DNA of 64,000 nt from Thiothrix sp. UBA5583 (GTDB lineage Bacteria > Pseudomonadota > Gammaproteobacteria > Thiotrichales > Thiotrichaceae): positions 1-64,000 of the forward strand of contig DILV01000032.1 in the NCBI GenBank assembly GCA_002425225.1, written 5' to 3'. Each line of letters starts with the position of its first letter. The first letter of the stretch is position 1. Below are positions 44,527 to 52,173 of this stretch, piece by piece. The notes under the pieces were generated by a model. The model searched no databases and was not told the origin of the DNA. It was given only the letters and a program-made list of their open reading frames with translations. Position numbers and translations under genes: made by a program.

Positions 44527-45806
44527 CTGCATTAATCATTTTCACCTTATTGATGTTATTGATGCTCACCGGAATGCCCGTGTCGATTGCACTGGGTTTA
44601 ACGGTCATGACTTTCCTGTTTACCATGACTTCTGTGCCGGTGGAATCGGTGGCGTTGAAGCTGTTCACGGGGATTGAAAAATTCGAGATCATGGCGATTC
44701 CGTTTTTTATCCTAGCCGGTAACTTCCTCACCCATGGTGGGGTGGCAAAACGCATGGTCAATTTTGCCACGTCGATGGTCGGGCATTGGTTCGGTGGTTT
44801 GGGCTTGGCGGGGGTGGTGGCTTGCGCTTTGTTTGCCGCCGTTTCTGGTTCCAGCCCGGCAACCGTGGTGGCGATTGGTTCAATTTTGTTACCAGCCATG
44901 GTACGGGCAGGTTTCCCCAAGGAATTCGGCGCGGGGGTGATTGCCTCTTCCGGTGGTTTGGGAATTTTGATTCCGCCCTCTATCGTGATGGTGATGTACG
45001 CAGTGGCAACCAACTCGTCGATTGGTGCGTTGTTTATCGCCGGGGTGGTTCCGGGGATTTTGCTGACGCTGTTTTTGGGTGGCATTACCTGGTATCGCGC
45101 CCGCAAAGGCAATTTCCCGCGCCAACCCAAAGCCAGTTGGATGCAACGCCTGAAAGCTTTTAAAGATTCGGTGTGGGGTTTGCTGCTGATCGTGGTGGTG
45201 ATGGGCGGGATTTACACCGGCATATTCACCCCGACGGAAGCAGCGGCGATGAGTGCGGTATACGCCTTTGTGATTGCGGTATTTGTCTACAAGGACTTGA
45301 GCCTGAAAGACATACCGCGCGTGCTGCTAAATTCCGCCAGCATGTCTGCCATGTTGTTGTACATCATCACCAACGCGGTGCTGTTCTCCTTCCTGTTGAC
45401 CAATGAAAACATTCCGCAATCATTGGCTTCGTGGATGACGGAACAAGGCATGGGCATTATCACCTTCCTGATTGCGGTGAACATCCTGCTGCTGTTGGCG
45501 GGTAACTTTATGGAACCGTCCAGCATTATGCTGATTTTCGCACCGATTTTATTCCCGATGGCAATGGCACTGGGGATTCATCCGGTACATTTCGGCATTA
45601 TTATGGTGGTGAATATGGAAATCGGGATGATCACCCCGCCGGTGGGTTTGAATTTGTACGTCGCCTCAGGGATTACCAAAATGGGCTTGTCAGCACTCAC
45701 CGTGGCGGTATTGCCCTGGCTGTACACCATGTTGGCGTTCCTGATGCTGATCACGTATGTGCCGGAAATCAGCCTGTGGTTGCCACGGGTCTTGGGGATG
45801 CTGTAA
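44523..45806 (+). CDS. dctM: TRAP transporter large permease DctM
   Basis: A 427-residue, roughly 11-12-helix permease that drives Na+-coupled uptake. Characteristic segments: SGSSPATVVAIGSILLPAMV, IPPSIVMVMYAV, GGIYTGIFTPTEAAAMSAVY and EIGMITPPVGLNLYV. It overlaps dctQ by four bases and is followed after 12 bases by a universal stress protein, so all four genes probably form one operon ending at the terminator at 46345. Confidence 0.93.
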   Translation: MTALIIFTLLMLLMLTGMPVSIALGLTVMTFLFTMTSVPVESVALKLFTGIEKFEIMAIPFFILAGNFLTHGGVAKRMVNFATSMVGHWFGGLGLAGVVACALFAAVSGSSPATVVAIGSILLPAMVRAGFPKEFGAGVIASSGGLGILIPPSIVMVMYAVATNSSIGALFIAGVVPGILLTLFLGGITWYRARKGNFPRQPKASWMQRLKAFKDSVWGLLLIVVVMGGIYTGIFTPTEAAAMSAVYAFVIAVFVYKDLSLKDIPRVLLNSASMSAMLLYIITNAVLFSFLLTNENIPQSLASWMTEQGMGIITFLIAVNILLLLAGNFMEPSSIMLIFAPILFPMAMALGIHPVHFGIIMVVNMEIGMITPPVGLNLYVASGITKMGLSALTVAVLPWLYTMLAFLMLITYVPEISLWLPRVLGML

Positions 45807-45818
45807 GGAGCTAGGAGC

Positions 45819-46310
45819 ATGAGTGAAATAAAACCGTTCCAAACCATTTTGTACGCCACCAATCTGGGCACACACATGCGCCCAGTATTCCGGCAGGCGA
45901 TCAATCTGGCACGGATTCACAAGGCAAAGATCATTATGTTGCACGCGGTTGCACCCATTGGCACGACCGGCTCAGCGATCTTGTCGATGTACATGCCGGG
46001 CAAGGAAATCCACGACATCGAACAGGAAAGTATGCAGCAGGTGATTGAAACCATGCGCGAACGCCTGAAAAACTACTGTGCGGAAGAAGACGACATCTGC
46101 AAGGACAAGGACGAGTTGATCGACAAGATAGCGGTCAGCGCGGGCAATCCGGCGGATGTGATCAACTATTACGCAGAAACCCACGGGGTGGATTTGATCG
46201 TGATCGGCAGCCATACGCGGCAAGCAGGCGGGCATACCATGCTGGGGTCAACGGCGCGGACGGTGACGCAACACAGTAAAGTACCAGTGCTGATCATCCC
46301 CAACGGGTAA
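45819..46310 (+). CDS. Universal stress protein (UspA family) linked to the TRAP operon
   Basis: A 163-residue cytosolic protein. It starts with KPFQTILYATNLGTHMRPVF and ends with the ATP-loop region DLIVIGSHTRQAGGHTMLGS and KVPVLIIPNG. The loop resembles the G-2x-G-9x-G(S/T) ATP-binding type. It is 12 bases after dctM with GGAGCTAGGAG upstream. The known parallel is TeaD, a nucleotide-binding Usp that moderates the TeaABC ectoine TRAP transporter of Halomonas; a similar role is likely here (inference). Confidence 0.85.
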   Translation: MSEIKPFQTILYATNLGTHMRPVFRQAINLARIHKAKIIMLHAVAPIGTTGSAILSMYMPGKEIHDIEQESMQQVIETMRERLKNYCAEEDDICKDKDELIDKIAVSAGNPADVINYYAETHGVDLIVIGSHTRQAGGHTMLGSTARTVTQHSKVPVLIIPNG

Positions 46311-46344
46311 AAAACCTGTTGCAAACCGTTTTGTGTGGAAGTTA

Positions 46345-46381
46345 CGCCTGCCCGAATTCAGCATCGGCAGGCGTTTTTTTT
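46345..46381 (+). terminator. Intrinsic terminator of the TRAP-usp operon
   Basis: A perfect 8-bp stem, CGCCTGCC (46345-46352) with GGCAGGCG (46366-46373), is followed by eight T, about 35 bases after the usp stop codon. Confidence 0.85.
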
Positions 46382-46499
46382 GTGCCGCACATGACCCGTT
46401 TCCCGTCACTTTACACTAGAACCAGCGATCAATAAGGAATGCGGGCAAGATAAAAAAACGAGTTGGCTGATCCCTTGATCGGGGCGACAAATTTTGGCA

Positions 46500-46829
46500 T
46501 CACTGCTCCATGTCAGACTGCTGCTGACGCTCACGCCAATACGCCAGCGCTTCAGCAAAATCCTCCAGACTGATGCTGACAGGCTCCGCATAATCATCAC
46601 CATACAGTTCCTCAACCACAACCTCCTGTGGCTGCAACTGCACAAAATAACTGTTACCGCTGAGGGAGTAAGGCTTGGCTGCGGGGGTTTTCCTGATCTT
46701 GTCCAAAGCTGCCTGCAAGGTAGCCAGCATGGTCAGGTTGCTTTGCACATCCAGCAGCAAAAAGGCAGCGGTAGCAGCATGGCCTGCGCCTTGTTGTTGC
46801 CATTGCTGCCATTCGTGTTCATGTATCAT
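46500..46829 (-). CDS. Small acidic protein, candidate immunity partner of the EndoU-like lipoprotein
   Basis: A 109-residue acidic cytosolic protein with no family I recognise. It has an N-terminal helix region (QSNLTMLATLQAALDKIRKT), a central beta segment (YSLSGNSYFVQLQPQEVVVE) and a C-terminal helix (SISLEDFAEALAYWRERQQQ). TGAGGAAC lies nine bases before the ATG. It starts 24 bases downstream of the EndoU-like gene on the same strand. Small acidic proteins in that position are usually immunity proteins for nuclease toxins; this is inference from context. Confidence 0.55.
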   Translation of the reverse strand: MIHEHEWQQWQQQGAGHAATAAFLLLDVQSNLTMLATLQAALDKIRKTPAAKPYSLSGNSYFVQLQPQEVVVEELYGDDYAEPVSISLEDFAEALAYWRERQQQSDMEQ

Positions 46830-46853
46830 CGGGATTGTTCCTCAAGCAGCGGG

Positions 46854-47453
46854 TTAGCGTAGGGGAAACGCGGTGTTGACACCACCACGGGACGACGATG
46901 CACCTGCAATCAGATAAGGCGTGCCGTCAGCACTGCGGCAATAAGCATCTGACTGATCCTGTTTGGGGGCATTAGCCCCGCACCATGCCCACTTGGGTGC
47001 GCTTTGTGGGCAATCTTGCTGATTGCGGGCGGCATACCCGATGGTGTTGATCACTTGGGTAGGGGTGCAATGATCAGGATAAAAGGTGGAAAACTTGTTT
47101 TCGCTCTTGTTGCCGCCCCATTCCCATTGCCCGGCATAAATGCCCTGCTTGTTGGGTTTTTGGGTGATGCGTACATTGGCTACTGTTTGCGGATCATGGC
47201 CTTGCGGGCGTGAATGGAAACCTGCCACCCGCCCCTTGTTGTTCAACTCGCCGCAAAAGATATGCGCGTAATTGATCTCGACACCATTACTTGCCTTGAC
47301 CCACTGATGTGAGGGACAGGTAACGCTTGCTGTGTTGGTGCTGGTAACGCCAGCGGTTGGCTGGTTGCTTTCCTGCGCGGGTTTGCAAGCCACCAGACCA
47401 ATAGCGACCACACCCAGCGTTGCCCAAAACATTGGTTGATGGTGATGCCCCAT
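46854..47453 (-). CDS. EndoU-like nuclease domain lipoprotein
   Basis: A 199-residue protein with a lipoprotein signal (ATLGVVAIGLVACKPAQES, lipobox Cys) and a C-terminal domain resembling bacterial EndoU ribonucleases. The characteristic region is NYAHIFCGELNNKGRVAGFH, giving the two candidate catalytic His, followed by KFSTFYPDHCTPTQVINTIG. Several Cys suggest disulfides in the periplasm or outside the cell. The start at 47453 follows GGGAG at eight bases; an upstream ATG at 47486 has poor spacing. The next gene may encode its immunity protein. EndoU domains are known as toxins in contact-dependent systems; a lipoprotein form is unusual. Confidence 0.6.
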   Translation of the reverse strand: MGHHHQPMFWATLGVVAIGLVACKPAQESNQPTAGVTSTNTASVTCPSHQWVKASNGVEINYAHIFCGELNNKGRVAGFHSRPQGHDPQTVANVRITQKPNKQGIYAGQWEWGGNKSENKFSTFYPDHCTPTQVINTIGYAARNQQDCPQSAPKWAWCGANAPKQDQSDAYCRSADGTPYLIAGASSSRGGVNTAFPLR

Positions 47454-47537
47454 GCCATCTACTCCCAGGATGCGAAAAAGGTGCATCCTAACCCATTCGG
47501 CGCAAAAGTGCCTGTCAGAGTGGCGGGCGGCTCGTGG

Positions 47538-48239
47538 CTAAATTGCAATATACCGCCACCCGTTCCGCATGTGCTGTACCACGAATTCTACCGCTGATGG
47601 CGCCACTTCCGTACCTTCCACCAGCTCCACCATCTCGTCACGTTGCTTGTAGGCATACAGGGTATTGCTGCACGCCACAAAACGCAGATGCGGGTATTGC
47701 TGGCTCATCTGAAAAATGCGCCCTTCGTGCCGGGTTGTCCCCAACCGCAGCAAATCAAGACCTTCCGCACTGGTGACTACGTATACGCTACCATCGGTTT
47801 TTGCCACTTGTGTCGCCAGCGTTTCTGCCTTGTTCAGGGTTTTTTCCAGCTTGGCAGGCTCGTGCGAATCGAGAAACACGATGAAACGATTGTCATGCGC
47901 GGCAGCATTGTCGAGCGTCAACCCTTCCACAGCATTCCAGCGTGAAAGGTAATGGTTACCTGCCGCCCCCGCCAGCAGGGTCAAGGCAAAAGCCAGCACA
48001 TAACCAGCAGCCAGTCGCCAGTAGGTTGTGCTGCGCCGATGCGCGACAGGTGCTGTTGCTGAGGGCAACGGGTAAGCCGACTGTACCATGTGCCTGATGC
48101 GCTGGATTTCGCACAGTTCCTTTTGCAAGCCAAGGTCGGTTTCCAGCAGCGCCAGCACCTGACGGCTTTGCTCCGCATCCAGTTGTCCGTCAGCGAGGGC
48201 GTGCAGCCGGTCGCGGATGGAAGACTGTTCCCAATTCAT
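47538..48239 (-). CDS. Anti-sigma factor fused to a periplasmic DsrE-like domain
   Basis: A 233-residue single-pass membrane protein. Residues 1-60 look like an anti-sigma N-terminal domain (RDRLHALADGQLDAEQSRQV; no zinc ligands). One helix follows (about 73-95, LAAGYVLAFALTLLAGAAG). The periplasmic part (about 115-233) matches the DsrE/DsrF-like sulfur-relay fold: RFIVFLDSHEPAKLEKTLNK, then LRFVACSNTLYAYKQ with the family's conserved Cys, and a C-terminal GWRYIAI. The gene overlaps the ECF sigma gene by four bases and lies divergent from soxB. The Cys could carry sulfur and act as the sensing residue (inference). Confidence 0.75.
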   Translation of the reverse strand: MNWEQSSIRDRLHALADGQLDAEQSRQVLALLETDLGLQKELCEIQRIRHMVQSAYPLPSATAPVAHRRSTTYWRLAAGYVLAFALTLLAGAAGNHYLSRWNAVEGLTLDNAAAHDNRFIVFLDSHEPAKLEKTLNKAETLATQVAKTDGSVYVVTSAEGLDLLRLGTTRHEGRIFQMSQQYPHLRFVACSNTLYAYKQRDEMVELVEGTEVAPSAVEFVVQHMRNGWRYIAI

Positions 48240-48775
48240 TTCACTCTCCTTAGATAGCGAACATTGTCCGCCGTGCGTATGCCTTGCAGACGTTTTTTCA
48301 TGTTGTCACGGGCACGGCTCAAACGGCTCATGACCGTGCCCAGCGGAATCTCGAGGATGAGCGCTACCTGTTCGTAACTGCACCCTTCCAGATCGACCAG
48401 GGTCATGACCTGACGCTGCCCCAGTGGCAGCGAAGCCACTGCTGCCTGTACCTGTTCCGACAACTGGTCGGAAGCAAAACGCTGCTCCGGGCAGTCGGTG
48501 CAGGTCAGTTCTATCCCGTCGATGTCAAATTCCGGGCGGCGGGTACGCAGGTACTCCATCCAGCAGTTATGCAGGATTTTGTACAGCCATGCCCCAAGAC
48601 GCTCGTCATCCTTGAGTTGCTCCTGCTTTTCCAGTGCTTTGGTCAACGTATCCTGAACCAGATCGTCTGCCAGTACCGGGTCGCCGCACCAGGCTAGTGC
48701 CATGCGATGCAAACGCGGACGTTGTTCCGACAACTGACGGTCAAGCCGGTTAAAACGAAAATAATGGCTCAACAT
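48236..48775 (-). CDS. ECF RNA polymerase sigma factor
   Basis: A 179-residue sigma-70 family ECF factor. Region 2 is ALAWCGDPVLADDLVQDTLTKA with LGAWLYKILHNCWMEYLR, and region 4 is LPLGQRQVMTLVDLEGCSYE with QVALILEIPLGTVMSRLSRA. The linker has several Cys (CTDCPEQRF) that could respond to redox or metal. I chose the ATG at 48775; a TTG at 48835 would extend into the upstream dyad. It is co-transcribed and translationally coupled with the membrane anti-sigma gene, and divergent from soxB. Confidence 0.88.
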   Translation of the reverse strand: MLSHYFRFNRLDRQLSEQRPRLHRMALAWCGDPVLADDLVQDTLTKALEKQEQLKDDERLGAWLYKILHNCWMEYLRTRRPEFDIDGIELTCTDCPEQRFASDQLSEQVQAAVASLPLGQRQVMTLVDLEGCSYEQVALILEIPLGTVMSRLSRARDNMKKRLQGIRTADNVRYLRRVK

Positions 48776-48824
48776 TCTTGTAATGCTCTCTAGCGGTTTC
48801 CACGGATGATGCCGAAAACCCGTG

Positions 48825-48851
48825 AAATATTCCAAAAAAGATGGAATATTT
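48825..48851. promoter_or_regulatory. 10-bp inverted repeat in the sigma/soxB divergent region; possible divergent ECF promoters
   Basis: AAATATTCCA (48825-48834) and TGGAATATTT (48842-48851) are perfect inverted copies around AAAAAGA. On the plus strand GGAAT (48843-48847) is followed after 16 bases by CGTC (48864-48867), a layout typical of ECF promoters pointing to soxB. The left arm offers GGAAT toward the sigma gene, with a weaker -10. It may therefore be an operator or a pair of back-to-back -35 elements. Confidence 0.55.
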
Positions 48852-48932
48852 TGTACTTCACCCCGTCACTCTCCCATCGTGAAATCATTTCCTATCGCAA
48901 AACAACGTCAAACGTTTGAGGAGAGCAACAAC

Positions 48933-50678
48933 GTGAGTATGAATCGCCGCGAATTTCTGCAAATGCTGGCAGCCGCCAGTGCCGCCGGTTTCAGCCTGAA
49001 CAGTGCCTTTGCCGCCGACGCCAGCAAGGAAGGCAGCAAAACTGATGCAAAAGCCCCTTCCAACCCGTATGAGTTGCCCAAATTCGGCAATGTTTCGGTC
49101 ATGCACTACACCGACTGCCACGCCCAGCTCCTGCCCATTTATTACCGTGAACCCAATGTCAACATCGGTATTGGCAAGATGAAAGGCGCAGTGCCGCATT
49201 TGGTCGGCGAGCATTTCCTGAAAAAGTACGGCATTGAACCCGGCACGATGGATGCTCATGCCTTCACCTATCTGGACTACGACGCAGCCGCGAAGAAATA
49301 CGGCAAGGTCGGTGGTTTTGCCCACCTGAAAACCCTGGTGGATCAGGTACGGGCGCAACGCCCCGGCAGCCTGTTGCTGGATGGAGGTGATACCTGGCAA
49401 GGCTCCTGGACTTCCCTGAAAACCAATGCACAGGACATGGTGGATGCCCAGCTCGCCCTGGGTGTGAACGTGATGACTCCGCACTGGGAAATGACCTTCG
49501 GTGCTGATCGCGTGAAAGAAGTCATCGAAAAGGATTTTGCAGGCAAGATTGATTTCGTGGCGCAAAACGTGATCAGCAACGACTTTGAAGAGCCGGTGTT
49601 TGCCCCGTATGTGATCAAGGAAATCAACGGTACGCCAGTTGCCATCATTGGTCAGGCATTCCCGTATGTGCCGGTTGCCAACCCGCGCCATATGGTTCCT
49701 GACTGGAGCTTTGGCATCCGTGATGACCGGATGCAGGAAATGGTCGATGAGGCCCGAGGCAAAGGGGCAAAAGTGGTGATAGTCCTGTCCCACAACGGCA
49801 TGGACGTTGACCTGAAAATGGCGAGTAAAGTTACCGGCATTGACGCGATTATGGGCGGTCATACCCATGACGGCGTATTCCAGCCAGTGGTAGTCGAAAA
49901 CGCAGGCGGCAAGACCCTTGTCACCAACGCCGGTTCCAACGGCAAATTCCTTGGCGTGCTCGATCTGGAAGTGAAAGACGGCAAGGTGGCAGATTATCGT
50001 TACAAACTGCTGCCGGTCTTCTCCAACCTGTTGGAACCCAACAAGGACATGCAGGCACTGATCGACAAAATCCGCGAACCTTACAAGAAGGAACTGGCGG
50101 AAGAACTCGCGGTGTGTGACGAAACCCTCTACCGTCGCGGCAACTTCAACGGCACATTCGACCAGTTGATCTGTAACGCACTGATGGAAGGGCTGGATGC
50201 ACCGATCGCGTTCTCACCCGGTTTCCGCTGGGGTACATCGGTACTGCCGGGTCAGCCGATCACATTCGAGCACGTGGCTGACCAGACCGCCATTACCTAT
50301 GGCACTGTCACCCGCAACGAAATGGCAGGCGAAATGATCAAGACCATTCTGGAAGACGTGGCAGACAACCTGTTCAACGCCGATCCTTACTACCAGCAAG
50401 GCGGCGACATGGTGCGCGTGGGTGGCCTGAAATTCAGTTTCGACCCGACTGCCAAAATGGGTGAACGTGTCAGCGACATGGAACTGAACGGCAAACCACT
50501 GGATGCGAAGAAAACCTACCCGGTAGCAGGCTGGGCAAGCGTGCAGGAAGAAGTGCCCAAGAACAAGCAAATCTGGGAAGTGGTTGCTGATTACCTGCGC
50601 AGCAAGAAAACCATCGGTAAGATCGAACTCAACACGCCAAAGCTGAAAAATGTCGACGGCAACGAAGGTCTGGCTTAA
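48933..50678 (+). CDS. soxB: Thiosulfohydrolase SoxB
   Basis: SoxB removes sulfate from thiosulfate-loaded SoxYZ in the periplasmic thiosulfate-oxidation pathway. The 581-residue protein has a Tat signal (NRREFLQMLAAASAAGFSL) and the dimanganese metallophosphatase/5'-nucleotidase fold: HYTDCHAQLLP (about 57-67), LLLDGGDTWQGS and IMGGHTHDG (about 307-315). The start is the GTG at 48933, nine bases after GAGGAGAG; an ATG two codons later is also possible. Other sox genes are not in this window, so soxB is detached from soxXYZA. It is followed by a terminator at 50719. Confidence 0.95.
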   Translation: MSMNRREFLQMLAAASAAGFSLNSAFAADASKEGSKTDAKAPSNPYELPKFGNVSVMHYTDCHAQLLPIYYREPNVNIGIGKMKGAVPHLVGEHFLKKYGIEPGTMDAHAFTYLDYDAAAKKYGKVGGFAHLKTLVDQVRAQRPGSLLLDGGDTWQGSWTSLKTNAQDMVDAQLALGVNVMTPHWEMTFGADRVKEVIEKDFAGKIDFVAQNVISNDFEEPVFAPYVIKEINGTPVAIIGQAFPYVPVANPRHMVPDWSFGIRDDRMQEMVDEARGKGAKVVIVLSHNGMDVDLKMASKVTGIDAIMGGHTHDGVFQPVVVENAGGKTLVTNAGSNGKFLGVLDLEVKDGKVADYRYKLLPVFSNLLEPNKDMQALIDKIREPYKKELAEELAVCDETLYRRGNFNGTFDQLICNALMEGLDAPIAFSPGFRWGTSVLPGQPITFEHVADQTAITYGTVTRNEMAGEMIKTILEDVADNLFNADPYYQQGGDMVRVGGLKFSFDPTAKMGERVSDMELNGKPLDAKKTYPVAGWASVQEEVPKNKQIWEVVADYLRSKKTIGKIELNTPKLKNVDGNEGLA

Positions 50679-50718
50679 GCATTCCTAACTCCTGCCGGGC
50701 TTATGCCTGTGCAGTTTG

Positions 50719-50743
50719 GGCGAACCTGCGGGTTCGCCTTTTT
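50719..50743 (+). terminator. Intrinsic terminator of soxB
   Basis: The 8-bp stem GGCGAACC (50719-50726) and GGTTCGCC (50731-50738) with a TGCG loop is followed by TTTTT, 40 bases after the soxB stop codon. Confidence 0.88.
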
Positions 50744-50756
50744 GTTGGCGTAATCG

Positions 50757-51077
50757 TTACGGGCACTGCCCTGCCACATACCCGCGCACTTTTGGGTCAG
50801 CGCAAGCGGTACAATCATTGGAAAACATCACCTGTTCCTCGGATGGGCAGGGTGTGGTCACACAGCGGATTCCCGTATCCTTGCTGGCGCAGACCGGCGC
50901 ATAAATTTCGTAACAGATTTCAGGGCGTGGATTCTGGCAGGTGACGAAACCATTATCACCACTGCCTTGCCCCTTGATGGCGGAAATATCCGGTTCCTGG
51001 GCGTCTGAACGGCTACAACCGGACAGGGAGAACGCCAGTAACATGCTCCCTATCAGCAGCATTCCTGACTTTTGCAT
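50757..51077 (-). CDS. Kazal-like small lipoprotein
   Basis: A 106-residue lipoprotein (LLIGSMLLAFSLSGCSRSDA; lipobox Cys near residue 21). The mature part is Cys-rich: CYEIYAPVCASKDTGIRC, then FSNDCTACADPKVRGYVAGQ ending in Cys. The spacing of PVC..., NDCTAC and YVAGQC is that of Kazal-type protease-inhibitor domains with an extra loop. The start at 51077 follows GCGAGG; longer frames upstream are rejected. It faces soxB tail to tail. Function unknown; it could inhibit extracellular proteases. Confidence 0.65.
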   Translation of the reverse strand: MQKSGMLLIGSMLLAFSLSGCSRSDAQEPDISAIKGQGSGDNGFVTCQNPRPEICYEIYAPVCASKDTGIRCVTTPCPSEEQVMFSNDCTACADPKVRGYVAGQCP

Positions 51078-51177
51078 ACATGACCTCGCGAATGGATTTG
51101 TTTTGTAACACTCAACAACTTGCAGCAACCCGCCGTAATCCGTACCCTTACCACATTCTTTTGCCTGGAGCCTGCAC

Positions 51178-51831
51178 GTGAATCTGGAACAAGCCCGCTT
51201 TAACATGATCGAACAGCAGATACGTCCGTGGGATGTACTGAATGAGACCGTTCTCAGCACCATTGGTTTTATTCCCCGTGAGAATTTTGTCCCACCCGTA
51301 CACCGGAAGCTGGCATTTGCCGACATCGAAATCCCGCTGGGGCACGACGAGTACATGATGCACCCGCGTATCGAAGCCAAAATGCTGCAAGCACTTGCCA
51401 TCACCAAGAATGACACCTGCCTGGAAATCGGGACAGGCAGCGGGTTTGTTACTGCCTGCATGGCTCATCTTAGCAAACATGTGGATAGCGTCGACATCCA
51501 TGAAGCGTTTACCCGACAGGCGGAAGAACGCCTGCTGGAAATGGAAATGAAGAACTACAGCCTGCACACCGGCAATGCCATGCGTGGCTGGACTTCAGGT
51601 CAACTATACAACGTGATTGCGATCACAGGTTCGGTTCCCGCCTATGTTGCACGCTTTGAAGAGCAGCTTGCACCTGGCGGTCGCCTGTTCATCGTGGTCG
51701 GTACGGGTGCAAACATGCAGGCCATGCTGGTAACACGTCAGGAAAACGGCGAATACACACGCACCAACCTGTTTGAAACCAGCCTCAAGGCACTTGACGG
51801 TGCCAGTAGCGGCAGCACTTTCGTTTTCTGA
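51178..51831 (+). CDS. Protein-L-isoaspartate O-methyltransferase family protein
   Basis: A 217-residue SAM-dependent methyltransferase of the PIMT family. The start MNLEQARFNMIEQQIRPWDV and the SAM motif CLEIGTGSGFVTACMAHL (about 82-98) fit this family. The usual acceptor-site stretch around SxPHM is replaced by LGHDEYMMHPRIEAKML, a variant form often found beside tolC, so it may not repair isoaspartate. Translation starts at GTG 51178. It precedes the rhodanese gene by 4 bases and tolC, a conserved gene order. Confidence 0.85.
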   Translation: MNLEQARFNMIEQQIRPWDVLNETVLSTIGFIPRENFVPPVHRKLAFADIEIPLGHDEYMMHPRIEAKMLQALAITKNDTCLEIGTGSGFVTACMAHLSKHVDSVDIHEAFTRQAEERLLEMEMKNYSLHTGNAMRGWTSGQLYNVIAITGSVPAYVARFEEQLAPGGRLFIVVGTGANMQAMLVTRQENGEYTRTNLFETSLKALDGASSGSTFVF

Positions 51832-51835
51832 CCCC

Positions 51836-52153
51836 ATGCGCCAGTGGACACCCCAGGAACTTGCCGGACATCTGGAAAATCCCCAGCAAAAGGTACAAAT
51901 GCTGGATGTACGCGAGCCTTGGGAATACGCTATTGTCCATTTCGAGGGCTCCACCCTTATCCCGCTGGGCAGACTGTTGCAGGAAATGGCTACACTGGAC
52001 AAAAGCAAAGAATGGCTGGTGGTGTGCCACCACGGTATCCGTAGCGCACACGCCTGTTATTTCATGGAACGCAGCGGCTTTCACGTGATCAATCTGACAG
52101 GTGGCATTGATCGGTGGGCAAGGGAAATTGACCCCGACATGCCGGTTTACTGA
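51836..52153 (+). CDS. Single-domain rhodanese (sulfurtransferase)
   Basis: A 105-residue cytosolic rhodanese. It has MLDVREPWEYAIVHFEGSTL and the active-site loop VVCHHGIRSAHACY, with Cys as the persulfide carrier, then GFHVINLTGGIDRWA. The start at 51836 lies four bases after the methyltransferase stop; a longer frame back into that gene is rejected. It lies between the methyltransferase and tolC genes. Its sulfur acceptor is unknown. Confidence 0.88.
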   Translation: MRQWTPQELAGHLENPQQKVQMLDVREPWEYAIVHFEGSTLIPLGRLLQEMATLDKSKEWLVVCHHGIRSAHACYFMERSGFHVINLTGGIDRWAREIDPDMPVY

Positions 52154-52173
52154 CCTATGAGACATATATCATC

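Noticed and set aside
48822..48932. Upstream extension of soxB
   Set aside because: Would place 37 residues before a clear Tat signal and cover the promoter dyad; GAGGAGAG precedes the GTG at 48933.
48885..49868. Minus-strand ORF of 327 codons
   Set aside because: Antisense shadow of soxB; composition typical of a reversed GC-rich gene.
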